Assembly (NCBI GenBank): GCA_002245135.1
Contig: NGBS01000871.1
Span: 186,001 to 250,000, forward strand
Direction: 5' to 3'
Origin: Proteromonas lacertae
Lineage: Eukaryota > Sar > Bigyra > Opalinata > Proteromonadidae
Length of the DNA: 64,000 nt
The position numbers were made by a program, and so were the translations under genes. Under the pieces are notes generated by a model that worked only from the letters and a program-made list of their open reading frames with translations, did no database searches and was not told the DNA's origin. Below are positions 1 through 12,004 of the stretch, piece by piece; positions within the stretch are counted from its first letter, which is position 1; every line of letters starts with the position of its first letter.

Positions 1-78
1 TTTCCAGTACAGGAACCTAAGCATGACTATACGATATTAGGCCAACGTAACTATTTTGGAAAACAAAGTATTGATTAG
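1..78 (+). CDS. 3' end of an upstream gene (partial)
   Basis: The first 78 bases are open in frame 1 and end in TAG. They encode a 25-residue tail ending GQRNYFGKQSID. It may be the last exon of a gene that starts outside the window. Nothing in it identifies a family. The evidence is only an uninterrupted frame with a normal amino-acid mix, so a chance frame is possible. Confidence 0.3.
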   Translation, partial: FPVQEPKHDYTILGQRNYFGKQSID

Positions 79-138
79 TAATATTGAAGGGCCAGAGGTT
101 ACGTTTATGATATTAGAATTGAAAAAAGTCTTCTTAAC

Positions 139-168
139 GCTCAACGGCGCATTTAGCTCAACGGCGCA
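139..168. repeat. GC-rich direct repeat, 13 bp x2
   Basis: GCTCAACGGCGCA occurs at 139-151 and again at 156-168, separated by 4 bases. Its composition is unlike the surrounding AT-rich DNA. Function unknown. Confidence 0.8.
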
Positions 169-540
169 CAACATATATATATATATATATTCATAATTAT
201 TTTACATAAATTATTTATAAACATTATGTTACATAAATTATTTTAAAAAAAGACTTAAAAGGCAGGCTTGAGTGATGCTTGAATCTTTTTTTTTCTTTTT
301 TTTTAATATTATAACATCAAAATCAGTTTATTCTATTTATATTAGATAATGTATTCTAGACTATAGTAGTAACTGAAACATAAACTTAGAAAATATTAAA
401 AATTTATCGCAGATGTTATGTTATAGGACAAACTCACTATATATATATTTGTAAATACCTCCTTATAACTAAGGAAAAATTATATTTTTAAATTCCTTTC
501 GTTTGAAATAAACATTTTCTATATTTTAAAAATAATAATT

Positions 541-561
541 CGTTTCATATAATATGAAACG
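541..561. promoter_or_regulatory. perfect 9-bp inverted repeat upstream of the RING gene
   Basis: CGTTTCATA and its reverse complement TATGAAACG flank three bases, about 60 bp before the start codon at 622. The symmetry suits a dimeric DNA-binding protein or a hairpin. The role is inferred from position only. Confidence 0.35.
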
Positions 562-621
562 TATATATTTTAAACAGTTATTTTTTTCTTTTTTAATTTT
601 CTCATAATATAATCAATAATA

Positions 622-3600
622 ATGTCAGATAATGACGAATATGAAGATGGTAAAAGTACAAAAGATGATAGAAATGTAATATCAGTTCGTTCAGATGATG
701 TTAAGAAAAATAGAGAAATGGTAGGTATGTTGGAGTTATACCCTCCTGTTGCTAAAGCAATACCAGAACCAGAACCACCCAAACAAGTTTTCAGAGTATA
801 AATTGATTTTTTATGAAAATTAGCTGACAAGAAAGATAATAGATCCATGTGCAGAACCTGTCAAACCAATATGGCTTCCTAATTTAAATGATCGTAATTC
901 CAGCTCAAATATAATGGCAGGAAAGAGATTTCGTCATACACCTTATTGGTTTAGAATGCACAAGAAATATAAAATTCAAGACAGTTTAATCCCAGCATTA
1001 GAAGTAACTCCAGAAATTATAAGCCCCAGAGGTAAAACTCAAAAACCACATCAACCAGATTATAAATGGTTAAATGCAGATCAAAAAGAAAAAAGTATAT
1101 AAAAATGATGTAACATTATTATTTACAATAGAATATCGAAATTATTTATCAGCAAGAGAGAATCAAAAAAGAAAATATCCTCAATTGAAATGGTTGAATA
1201 TCTCACCAAGATATAAAGAGGATCTACTACCAAGAGAGTTAAGTAAAAGTCCAATATCACGTCATACATATTGTCCAGATGAAACAAATGTATATTTATA
1301 GAAATATATTTTTATTTTTTTCAATTAAATAGGTTTCTCCTCCAAAATATTGTCGATATGTTCCAACTGGAGATTTTTATTATGACACTGAGCAGAGAGT
1401 AAGAAAGTATTTATATTCATATACATTATGTTATTATTTAGATTACCATTTTTACTATCAGAAGATGAAAGAAATTCACCTATTCAACCACCTTCACCAT
1501 TAGGAGATGAAATAAATAATATAAAGAAAGAAGGAAGGCAATATTACCCAATAAATAGAAGATTTCAATTACAACAACAGCAGTTAAAACAACAGCAGTA
1601 CAATGATAATGCTGATGATGAATATAGTGGTTCAGACAATGATGAAAATAATGAATATAAAGAGAAAGGAAATCTACAAATGTCTCCTTCACAGATGATT
1701 AAATATTTGCCAAAATCAAAAGATTATTATCTCAAAGATTATGAAGCAGATTTAAGAAAACAAAAACTGAAAGAAAAAATTGAAAGAGAAAGAAAATTGA
1801 GAGAAGAGAAAGAACAAAGACATAAAAATAATTATGAAGATAAAAATCGAAATGAAAATGATAATGAAAATTATGATTCAACAAGTTCAAAGAGTTTAAT
1901 ATCTGAAAATGAGATAGAAGATAAAGAAAGTATAAATGAAACAGTAATCACAAATGAAGAACCAAATAGTAGAAAAGTTGCAAATAATCAATATAACAGT
2001 AATAAGAATCAGCAACAACATCAACCAGAACAGTATTATAATGAACCACATCCTCCATTAAATGATAATAACAACAAAGGAGAGGATTATCACCATCACC
2101 ATCATCATAAAAAGAGAAGAAATAGTAATAGAAAATCCATTACCAATAGAAGAGACTCAAAAACAGGATCAAGAACACCATCAAGAAATAGTCGAAGGAA
2201 TAGTCGAAGTGGTAGTTCAAATGGAAGAAGAAGGAGAAGTTCAATAATAAGTAATGGAAGTTCATCCAGAAGATCATCAATTAGAAAATCATCACCATTA
2301 AAGAATGAGATTAATAATAATAAGAATAATGATTTTAATGATAATATTTATATACCAGGTTCAATGACTCCTTCACCTGAGATGCTGGATAATGGTAATT
2401 CTGATTCATCTGATAATGAAATTGATAATGATGGAAGTGCTGTTATTAATAACGACAGCAGAACAATGACAATAACCGGTGGAGAAGATGAAGGAGAAGA
2501 ATATGTAGAAGAAGAAGAAGAAGAAGAAAGAGAAACAGGAGATGGTAAATCAAAAATGAAAGTTAAAGTTCATCATGCAAAAGTAAAGAAGATAAAAGAT
2601 GATGAAAAATCACCACGAGGAAGAAGATCAGTAGTTGGATCAAGAAGAAATAGTAAAATTGTAAATACACAATCATCATCCTCTCAATCACCAACTCTAT
2701 CATCCACAGCAATAAATAAATCAAAAAGAATGAAAAAGAAAAATAATGAAAAATTGGAGAAGAAATTGAGAATACTAACAGGTGAAGATGATGAAGTTAA
2801 TAATAATAATGAAGAAGAAGAAAATGATGAATTAAAAGATAAAATAAGAGATGAAAATACTCAATATTCATCCAATTTAAATACACCAATGACGGCTAAT
2901 ACAAATGAAATATTTTCATTTGATAATGTTAACACACCCAAAACTCCATTATCATCATCATCAAGGAGAAATTCTCTTTTTGGTGGTAGTAGTAGCAGAA
3001 GAACCAGTAGATTAATGACTCCAAGAAATAATAAGATTGAAGCAGAAAATGAATTTGAAAAGAAAAGAAAAGAACATAAAAGGATGGTTGAATTTAATAA
3101 AATAATATCTTTATATCAAAATAGAACAAAAGAATGTATAATTATATATTTATTTTATTTGCATTAATAGTGGAACAACAAATAAAAACCATTCAAACAA
3201 AGAGATTAAATACTTATCAATCAAAGAGTGAAGGAATAATAAAGAATGCAAGTGCTGTTATTCAAGAAAATGAATTTAATATAAAGAAGAAAAACGCTTT
3301 GATAGAACAAATTACAAAATATGAAAAAGAAATAGGAGATCAATATAGTAGTGAAGAGAAGATGAAAGAGAAAAAAGAAATACAATTGAAAGAAATAGAA
3401 AGTTTAAATGTAAAATTAAAGGGAATAAAGAATGAATTGAATGATGTAAAAGAGAAATTAAGTAAAGTGAATGAAAAAGTTTCATTTAGACAAGAAACAC
3501 GAGAAAGATTTCAGAGTATGATAGATGATATTGATGATAAGATCTTAAATATGAAATATGATGATTTAGATATAATAAAAGAAAGTAAATATTTATTGAA

Positions 3601-4030
3601 AATGATAAAATTCGTGTTTAATATGTATGATAATATGTCAATTCATATATTATGTTGTCATTGTTATGAGAATTTATATAATTGTCGATTTATATGGAGT
3701 TGTGGTCATATAATATGTCGAAAATGTATATTGGAATTAGTGAATGTAGAATATTGTAGTATTTGTAATCCTGAATTGGATGAAGAAGAAATGAAGAAGA
3801 AGAGAGAAGAAGACGATGATGATGATGATTATAAATTTCATTGTCCACAATGTAATTTCTGTGTTAAAGCAATTCATAGGCCAATGGTTGAATTGGAAGA
3901 AATTAGTTCAATATTTAGTAATAAAAAGAATGAATTGGGTGAGATTAAGAAGATGATGATAAATGAAAGCAGTAAGATGTTGAAACATTTGAAGACTGGT
4001 ATTAGAAATAGTTCTAAATTAAAGAAATAA
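622..4030 (+). CDS. RING-finger/coiled-coil protein, six exons
   Basis: Splicing five short GTAT...TAG introns (28, 37, 43, 35 and 35 nt) joins one frame of about 1,076 residues from the ATG at 622. The N-terminal ~190 residues are compact and unassigned (HTPYWFRMHKKYK, RHTYCPDETNVSPPKYCRY). A long disordered part follows, rich in Asn, Glu, Lys and SR/RS motifs (RRNSRSGSSNGRRRR), with a His tract. Next comes a coiled coil, and near the C-terminus a zinc-binding RING-like cluster: CCHCYENL, then WSCGHIICRKC, CSICN and later CPQC. By family knowledge such proteins are usually E3 ubiquitin ligases. The substrate is unknown. The SR-like region could suggest a nuclear role, which is speculative. 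TTTGTTTGT lies a few bases after the stop. Confidence 0.75.
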
Positions 4031-4145
4031 TTTGTTTGTAATGTTTTTTTGATGAAATACACAATAATACACAATTATTAGTCAATTTGACATTTAATTA
4101 CATTTTCATATTTTTGTTTGTTATTTCTTCGCTTGACTGTTTTCA

Positions 4146-5966
4146 ATGATTATTAAAAGTGAAATATGTAAAAATGAAGGGTATATATGCATTATCGGCT
4201 GTAATTATGTTTTTATTAGATTAATTCGAGAAGCTGTAAAATGCGGCTTTGGTGATTTGAGAGTGATAGTAGAAAATGAAGAAATTAAAACATTCAAATT
4301 TATTCTTTATGTATGTAATGAAACCTTCAGAAGATTATTGGATGATCCTCTCTTCGAAGAACCGTTAAAGTTGTGTGATGAATGTAGTAAAGAAAGTTTC
4401 TTGATGTTAGAAAAATATTATCAAGGTATAGAAATTAAGATAACTGAAAAGAATTGCGTAGAACTATTAGCTATCTGTGTATGTTATAATGAAAACAGAA
4501 TTATAAGTGCAGTAAGTGATTATATTATAAATCATTTAAATGAAAACATTGTTGTTGATTTATTAAGTAAAAAGGAGATATTAAGAAGTGAAAGTTTGAA
4601 GGATTTGAAAGAAGAATTTGAATATTTCTTAAAGAATGAGAATTACAAAATAGTGAAAAATGAGTTATTAAATTGCATATCCATTGACCATCTTGCACAG
4701 TTATTTTCATTAGGAGTAATGTTTAATGGAAGTGAAGTTTAATTATTGAAATTATTGATTGACTATTGTAACCACAATTTAAACAATTCAAAAGTAGTAG
4801 AAAAAATGAAGAGAATAATTGAAAGATGTAGTTTTGATTCAAAATTACAAAATGAGTTAAATGATGAAGAAAAGAAGGTATTAAACGATTTATACATCTC
4901 TCTTAATGTAAAAGCAAGTGAAAAATATTCTATTCGATATTATTCTCTTCCAGAAGTAAAGAATGTGTATTTTTATGATTTCTTAATACATTATTATCCT
5001 GAAGAAGATATTCAAGAAATAATATTTAATAGTATATAAAATTATAGTAATTTCTTATAGAATCTCACTTAGTTTCTTTAAAGAGTGAAGATATTTCATG
5101 TGATATTGATAAACTATTGAAAGAAGGTAATATTAGAATTATTATGTTAACTTTGCAATTATATGATGGCTTATATATGAAATTTGATGAAGATAAATAT
5201 TCTATGATTCTAGATGTTATTCTTAATACTTATACAAACATTTATAATGAAGATAAACGAATGTTGTTAATGATGCAAATAAAAAAATTCATTACTGATG
5301 ATGATGATGAAAAGAATGATGTAATATTTGAAAAACTGAAAGAAAAATGTGGAATAGAGTTGTTGTATAAGTTATTTAAAGATGAAAAGATCTTAGGTTA
5401 TAAAAGATATTCATCATTATTGAATTATATGCATAAATTTAGGTTAGATGATGCTGAGTGTAGATTATTAGATTCAACAGTAGAAGATGAAGAAACAAAG
5501 AAAAAGATAAAATGTATTGATATTCATTAACACCTTATTATATCATAGATCATAAATTAAAATCAATCTTTTATTCTGATGATCGAAACAATTATAATGG
5601 AGATTGTTGGTATTCTTCTTGTAGTCATGAATTACATTGTTAATTTATAATTGGAGATAAAATTGATTTAAAACCAATAATTGATAATATTATAGATGTT
5701 GAGAGTATAACAATTGAACCTAGTATAATAACTTATTACATATATATACATATATATATTTATTCTTCATTTTAGAACTTCCGTCTGGATTATCTTTTGA
5801 TCAAAACGCTGGAATTGTAAGTGGAAAAGCTAGTGTATGTATTAATCAGAAATACACAATAGCAATTAAGAATGTGCATGGTTCAAAAAAAGTAAAAATT
5901 GACCTTACTATCAAAAGAAAAAATGAAGATAATAACTCTACTGCAAATAGGTATAGATATTTTTAA
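4146..5966 (+). pseudogene. BTB-BACK protein with He_PIG-like tail, interrupted by two in-frame stops
   Basis: The first ~120 residues resemble a BTB domain (GDLRVIVENEEIKTFKFIL, then a LEKYYQG strand) followed by a BACK-like helical region. The frame is broken by TAA at 4740-4742 but continues in the same frame with normal protein sequence. Two short introns later (one begins GTATATAAAA near 5035, one begins GTATTGATAT near 5513) it meets a second in-frame TAA at 5640-5642. A last exon after an intron ending near 5774 encodes LPSGLSFDQNAGIVSGKAS, the signature of a putative Ig-like (He_PIG) domain. A further intron at the 3' end is possible, moving the stop to about 5997. The 22039 gene has a related BTB-BACK region. 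GCTTGA lies 10 bp before the start. A recent pseudogene or stop readthrough are both possible. Confidence 0.55.
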
Positions 5967-6306
5967 ATAATACAGCAACTGCGCTATTAAAACTTGATTT
6001 TGACATAATTCTACTATTTATATGTTGTTTCAGCTTAAATAATTTCATAAATGTAATCTAAGCCAAGTGATAATGCAAATTATCATGTTTTTGTAACATA
6101 ACTAAGCTTCATTGGAGTAATAGGCAACTACAAAATTTTCCATGAAAATAAGCGAATAAATCAAGAGATAGTAGCTATTTGTATAAAAATACATCCTATC
6201 CCTTAAAAGATTTTCAACCAAATTAATTCTAAATTACTCAAACAATGAAAAAAGCTTGATAAAATTTTAGTTAACTTTTTACCCTTTTGTCATTTTTGAA
6301 CAGAAT
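5967..6306. other. intergenic region, no gene seen
   Basis: About 340 bp without a supported frame. It contains AAAGCTTGA near 6252, about 48 bp before the next start codon. Nothing else was recognised. Confidence 0.6.
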
Positions 6307-7611
6307 ATGGAGATTATAATAGTTTTATTATTGGTTTCTATGATAATGTATATCATCTTATCAAAAATAAACAAGAGTAAGTCATACTTTTTTAATAGCC
6401 AGTTAGCAACTAGAAGTTTAAAAAGTGATAAAATAAACAGCTGGCTTATAGATGGGTTTAATGAGTTGAAAATCAGTCATTATTCAAAACTAAAGACAGC
6501 TATGTTGTTGATTTGTTATAACAGAGATAAGTATTTAGAAAGAACATTAAAATCTGTTTTGAAACTATACAATTTGCCAAATCCTCCATCAAAGCCAGAT
6601 TTAGTCATTAGTCAAGATGGAAATGATAAAGAAGTAAGTAAAGTAATAAAAGATTTTATAAAAGAAAATAAAGAGAAAATAAAAACAATTCATATAAATC
6701 ATGAAGTAGCAAAAGCCAGAGATGGATATAAAAGACTGGCAATTCATTATGGTTGGGCATTAAAACAGATATTTGATGAATTGAATTATAAACAAGTAAT
6801 AGTAATAGAAGATGATTTAGAATTTGCTGATGATTTTCTTGAATTCTTTTATGGTTTATCTGATATAATGAGTGAAGATAAATCGTATAATATAATTATG
6901 TAATATTTTTTTAATAGAATAATGTGTCTTAGTGCTTGGAATGATAATGGTTTTCCACAGAATGTAGAAAATCCAAGTATATAATATATATAATATATTA
7001 ATATAATAATAATAATAGAAGCATTATATAGAACTGATTTTTTCCCTGGTTTAGGATGGTTAATGAGAAAAGACTTTTGGGATGAAATAAGAAATAAATG
7101 GCCAAAAGCATATTGGGATGATTGTATTAGAGATAATAAAATTCGTAAGAATAGAGTATGTATATATCCTGAAGTTAGTAGAAGTTATACATTTGGTTCA
7201 AAAGGAACAAGCTTTGGAAGTAGAGCTAATTCACCAAATTCATTTTTTACAAAATATTTATTAAATATTAAATTGAATGATAAAAGTGTGAAATGGAGTG
7301 AGATTAATTATAAACCATTACTTAAGAATAATTATGATATGGTAATAAAAGAAGTTGTAAAAGAAAGTAAAGAAATAAATATTGAAGACTTATCCAGTAT
7401 ATTAGAAAAAAAGAGTGATAATGTTGAAGTTTATAAAATATATTATGAAGATATTAGAGATTACAAAAGGAAGTTAAGAAAAATGAAAATGTTTGACAGT
7501 TTGAATAATGGTGGTGGTATTGGAAGAGGAAGTTATCATAGTCTATCAATAAAGAGAAATAACAACAAATTAATACTATTAGTGCCAAAACACTCAACTT
7601 TTTATGTTTAG
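6307..7611 (+). CDS. GT13-family GlcNAc-transferase I-like glycosyltransferase, intact copy
   Basis: Three exons joined by introns at 6885-6917 and about 6979-7019 give about 409 residues. Residues ~2-18 form a hydrophobic signal anchor, as in type II Golgi enzymes. The catalytic domain shows AMLLICYNRDKYLERTLKS, DLVISQDGND and VIEDDLEFADDFLEFF, whose EDD matches the metal/UDP-sugar motif of MGAT1. CLSAWNDNG and TDFFPGLGWLMRKDFWDE follow, all typical of GT13 (MGAT1/POMGNT1). MGAT1 adds GlcNAc to Man5 N-glycans in the Golgi; the acceptor here is unknown. From about base 6437 to 7679 it is nearly identical to the inverted copy at 30730-31976, but the first ~45 residues differ. TGTTTGTT is not seen right after the stop. 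Confidence 0.85.
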
Positions 7612-7771
7612 GTAGATCTAGGTATTTTATAGTCAAATAGATGTATTGAGTATCATAATAATATTTTGATTTAATGATTTTTTTTTTTTAAGTTTCTTGG
7701 TCAAGCTAAGTTTGAATGTAATTGACACGTCATTTTTTAATATTTTTTGTTTTTCAATTTAATAGTAAGAA

Positions 7772-9591
7772 ATGGCTTTGTTTAATCCTGAAGTAATGTT
7801 TGTTTTGCTTTCTTCATTTATTATAATAAAATTAAGCAAAATATTTTCAATTCCTCACCTTGTATCACTTGATTTTTAATTATATTACAAATTAGATCTT
7901 AAAAGGAATAAAATTTTGGATAACTCCATCCAATGAAGCATTATCAATGTTAATACCACCAAAAGGCAAGAAAGAAAAAGTGAGTTTAGAAGAAAAGTTG
8001 AAACAAAAAGAGGAAGTATTGCCCGCTGTATAATTTGCATATTATAATTCCATTCTAGCAAGTTAGAAGATTAATGGACTTATCATCAGGAACAATCACT
8101 TCTGATTCTCTCTATAAGCATCTCTTCTTTAATGAGTTAAATACAGTGTCATTTTTAATGGTTATGTTAATGTCAACATTCCTATTTACCTCACTCATTA
8201 TGTATTTAGGAATTTGTCCTTCATCTATAACATTGTATATCTCAGTAATGACAGTATATTCATATATTTATTCACTGTAGTTTACTATTGCTGTATATGT
8301 ACTATCAATATGGGTAATTAAACAAAATTATAATTCCTTTGAAGTTAAATTAGTGATACTAGTTTCAATAATAGGTTTTATCATATGTTTATTAACAATA
8401 TCATTCAATCCTTCATTTATAGACAATACACTTGTAGAGGCCCTTGATGATATAACATACAACATGAAGAGATACTTTGTTGCTTTAAAAATAGAATCAT
8501 TTGATGGATTAAACACTTACACATTAGGAATCAGTTTTAGTATATTTGTAGGTGTTTTAACAGGGTTAATCTTAATGCCAACAATTCGATTTGTACAAAC
8601 ATATTTGAATTACATATCAAATCCTGATACTAATGTAATAATGAAGTTTGTATTTCATATTGCTTTTGCTTTACCTATAATCATATATTTATCATATTAT
8701 AAGCCATTATTGAGAGATTTTATTTTACCTGATGATCTAGTGAAATGCAATAATGAAAGTATATCTAAGGAGTGTAAAGTAGTAGAAACTGATGAATACT
8801 AGTATATATATATTCACTTTATATTTTCTTTCACTCATTGTTTTTATTTATTTATTGGTGTTTATATATATATATATAGTATGAATGAAGAAGATTGGAT
8901 TACACTTCGTGTTTATATAATAATAATATTCATATTATTAAAACTATTACTATTCCGATCAAATATTCAAGAATTCTTAAAATTAGCTCATTCTAAAGAT
9001 ATTGAAGAAGATATAACAAACAGTTTGGTTCATCCAAAGATTGTAAAAGATTTAACAGGTAAAAAAGACATTGTTACTGTTGATATAAAGAGTCATTATA
9101 CAAATGTTTATAGTTATTTATGTATAGCTTCTACACAGTATTTAGCACCATTAAGTTTGTTTCTATCACTTGTTGTTATTTTGATTAGATATGGAAATAT
9201 CAATTTACATATATTTGATGTATATATATATATTTAACATAAATATAAATAATAGTTGTTGAAGTATTTATCATTATCTCCAATTGTGAATTGTAAACCT
9301 TCAGAATCTATTACTGAGAAGAAATTACAGCATTTTGTTGATACTGTGTTTGTTAATAATGATGTAAGTCATATTAAACTATTCACACCTTTGGTATATC
9401 GTTCAATTACAAATTTTATGCTTTTTTGGTTGTTTGGATGTTTAGTAGTTGAATCTACCTTGTCTATTGTGTATTGGAGATCATATCAACCAGGTGGTTT
9501 GCTTTATAAACAACATGTATACATATTTAGATTATGTTTTCATTTTCAATAGAAACTTAATGAGTTAAACGAAAATAAAAAGAGTAAATAA
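7772..9591 (+). CDS. TMEM161-family multi-pass membrane protein
   Basis: Six short introns, the longest about 80 nt at ~8803-8880, join seven exons into roughly 525 residues with many hydrophobic segments. Family resemblance is clearest in three places. The GVLTGLILMPTIRFVQTYL helix matches the GxxLGAFLTFPGLRLAQT region of TMEM161A/B. HIAFALPIIIYLSYYKPLLRDF matches HTSFLSPLFILWLWTKPIARDF in order and spacing. YSYLCIASTQYLAPLSLFL matches CYVTVVSLQYLTPLIL near the C-terminus. TMEM161 proteins are conserved in eukaryotes, and TMEM161B modulates cardiac rhythm and neuronal excitability in animals. Their biochemical activity is not established. The protein ends in a Lys-rich tail. TCAAGC lies at 7701, 71 bp before the start. 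Confidence 0.75.
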
Positions 9592-9710
9592 TTAAATTTT
9601 AATTGTTTTTTTACTACTAATTATTGTTTTAGTGTGTTATTGAAGATTGTAATTTTTAATGTAAAAATGTCATTATTTGGTATTTTTGACGTTATATTTT
9701 ATTTTTAAAA

Positions 9711-10562
9711 ATGGGAGTATAATAAAGTGTATATTAGGTAATAGAAACTAAAAGTGGAAGAAACTGAAGTAAAGACACTTGATGGCAAACCAATATCTTT
9801 AAATTATTTGAATCTTACTAATCCTTAATTTTTTTCACACCAATACTCGAATTGTGAAATTGACTGTAGGACCATTACAAGCTAATTGTTATTTGGTATA
9901 TACAAATGATGTAAATAGAGGAGTTATTGTTGATCCAGGTTATGAGACAAAAAAGATACTTAAAATGGTTGAAGAAAGAAAAGTGGAGATATCTTTTTTC
10001 ATTTTTTGTTTATATATAATGATTATTGTTTCTTAATTGAAAATAAATTACTGGTGTTTATTTAACTCATGGTCATGCTGATCACATGGGTTCAGCACAG
10101 GAGATCCATGAACAATTGAATATTCCAATTTATGGACATCCAGCAGATGATATGTTTTATAAAGATCTTCTTGCATTAGGTGATTTTGATATGCCAGATG
10201 CTAAAGTGATGAAAGAATATGAGACAATAAAGGATGGAGATACTCTACGTTGGGGGACACAAAGTGTAACTGTAATACATACTCCAGGACATTCCAATGG
10301 ATCAGTTTGCTTTTATTTTAATGATTCATTGCTGAGTGGAGATACACTTTTTAGAGACTCTGTAGGAAGAACTGATTTTCCGCAAGGAGAGTATTGTTTC
10401 ATTTTTTAATAATATAGTCCAAAGCTGTTAATGAATAGTATAAAGAAGAAGCTATATGTACTAAATGACAATGTGATTGTTCACCCTGGACATATGGGAA
10501 CAACAACAATAAGTAGAGAAAAAAGAGGTAATCCTTTCACAAATGGTTTTAGTTTCAATTAA
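9711..10562 (+). CDS. metallo-beta-lactamase-fold hydrolase, YcbL/glyoxalase II-like
   Basis: About 230 residues after removing four introns: 9717-9744 and 10391-10417 of the usual GTAT...TAG type, and two U12-type introns at 9793-9838 and 9989-10046. The spliced product runs without a gap through KLTVGPLQANCYLV, the metal motif THGHADH, TPGHSNGSVCF, SGDTLFRDSVGRTDFP and VHPGHMGTTTISREKR. These match the single-domain MBL hydrolases (E. coli YcbL-like), which bind two metal ions and hydrolyse thioesters such as S-lactoylglutathione. It lacks the extra helical domain of classic glyoxalase II. The start is set by a six-base first exon (ATG GGA). Without the AT-AC intron the protein would have no ATG, which supports the model. 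No TCAAGC element was seen upstream. Confidence 0.85.
9793..9838 (+). other. U12-type AT-AC intron
   Basis: 46 nt, starting ATATCTTTAA and ending TTTCAC. ATCCTTAATT is a near-perfect U12 branch site, with its branch A 10 nt before the 3' end. Removing it joins GGC AAA CCA to ACC AAT ACT in phase 0. Confidence 0.85.
9989..10046 (+). other. U12-type AT-AA intron
   Basis: 58 nt, starting ATATCTTTTT and ending AAATAA. The branch-like TTTCTTAATT has its A 10 nt before the end, the same spacing as in the other U12 intron of this gene. There is no AG at a usable place. Removal restores KVE-ITGVYLTHGHADH across the join in phase 0. Confidence 0.8.
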
Positions 10563-10684
10563 AATAGTTAATATTTCATAAATAATTGACATTTTAAAAA
10601 TATTTTCAATTTTTGAATGAGATAGAGAATATTTCTTTTTAATGAAACGGATATATTTCGAATTTTATTTTAGTTTACATAGAG

Positions 10685-11480
10685 ATGTCAGACAAGGAAA
10701 CTGATCAGGAAAGCTGTCCTGTTTGTTATTCAAATAAACCAATAACTGGATTTGAAAAGTTGCGTTGCTCACATTCACTGTGGTATAGTTTTATGTTATA
10801 GAGTAATAAATATAGCAAAAGATGTCTTAGAAAGTGGAAAGATGAGGGCAAAAATACTTGCCCTTTATGCAGAGCACTAATTGACCCAAATTTACCACCA
10901 TCAAGTAGAAGTCATTATTATAGAATTGTTTCTCCATTTGCTGATTTTAGGTTAGAACCAGAATTCTTATCATATGAAATATATTCTCATCCATCAACTC
11001 CTAGACCTTCACCGCTAGAAGAAGAAGGAGGAGGAGGAGATTTTTATCCAGAAAATCGTGATCTTTCTATAAGATCTATGCATAATAATATTCATCGTTA
11101 TTCTGTTATACGTCAACGTCGTTTAATGAATTACATGGATAGCATTCCTTATGCAAGTAATTCATATAGATCTATGTCTAACGTTCCTTTATTTCCACTC
11201 AATCAATATCCTCCTCCACAAATTCATCGATATAGACGTATAGTAGATGTTCCTTCTCCTCCTCCTCCTCCACCTCCACCTCTACCTCTACCTCTACAAC
11301 AACCTCCACCACCTCTACAACGACAAAGGATAATACAACCACCACTTTATGGATTTACTGGTTATAATTCTACTCCTATTTATCCTCTTTCTACACCTCT
11401 ACAACAACATCAACAACCTCCACCACCACTACCACCTCAACAACTACAACGACAACAACCTCCACCACCACTACCACCTC

Positions 11481-11527
<47 letters not shown>

Positions 11528-11943
11528 CCACAACAAGAAGAAGAATTTCGACAAAATCTACAAATACTATCACGAGAAGAACAAGATCTACAACGATTTT
11601 ATGATCTTCATCGTCCTCTTCGTACTCCTTTTAGAGAAAATCCTGCTACTCATAATACTCCTTATATAGATAATAATCATTCACCACCTCGTTTTAGAGT
11701 TTCAGATTTATTTTATTCTCCACCTACTTCACCAATACATTCTACTCCTATTCCTCCTCGCTCACCACAATTGTCACCATCATATTTATTGACTCGTAGA
11801 AATCTTCCATTCAGAATTGATAGAAATAGAAGAAGAACAATGCCAATTCCAAGAAGAGATAACGATGATTATGTTTCAGTAAGTTTAGATAATTCAGATA
11901 ATGAAAGACGTAATTCGCATACAGAAGTAATTGATTTAACAAT

Positions 11944-12004
<61 letters not shown>

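Larger units (their letters stand above)
79..621. other. intergenic region, no gene seen
   Basis: AT-rich spacer with stop codons in all frames. It holds a GC-rich direct repeat (139-168), a TA microsatellite near 172-190, two copies of the GCTTGA element near 266-285 and a perfect palindrome at 541-561. No RNA gene was recognised. Confidence 0.6.

Noticed and set aside
4740-5642. Reassignment of TAA to a sense codon
   Set aside because: TAA clearly ends many intact genes here (PGK, GAPDH, NDC80), so the two in-frame TAA are local.
9854-10036. GTG start for the hydrolase at 9854
   Set aside because: A U12-type intron joins this exon to an upstream ATG exon in frame, so no unusual start is needed.
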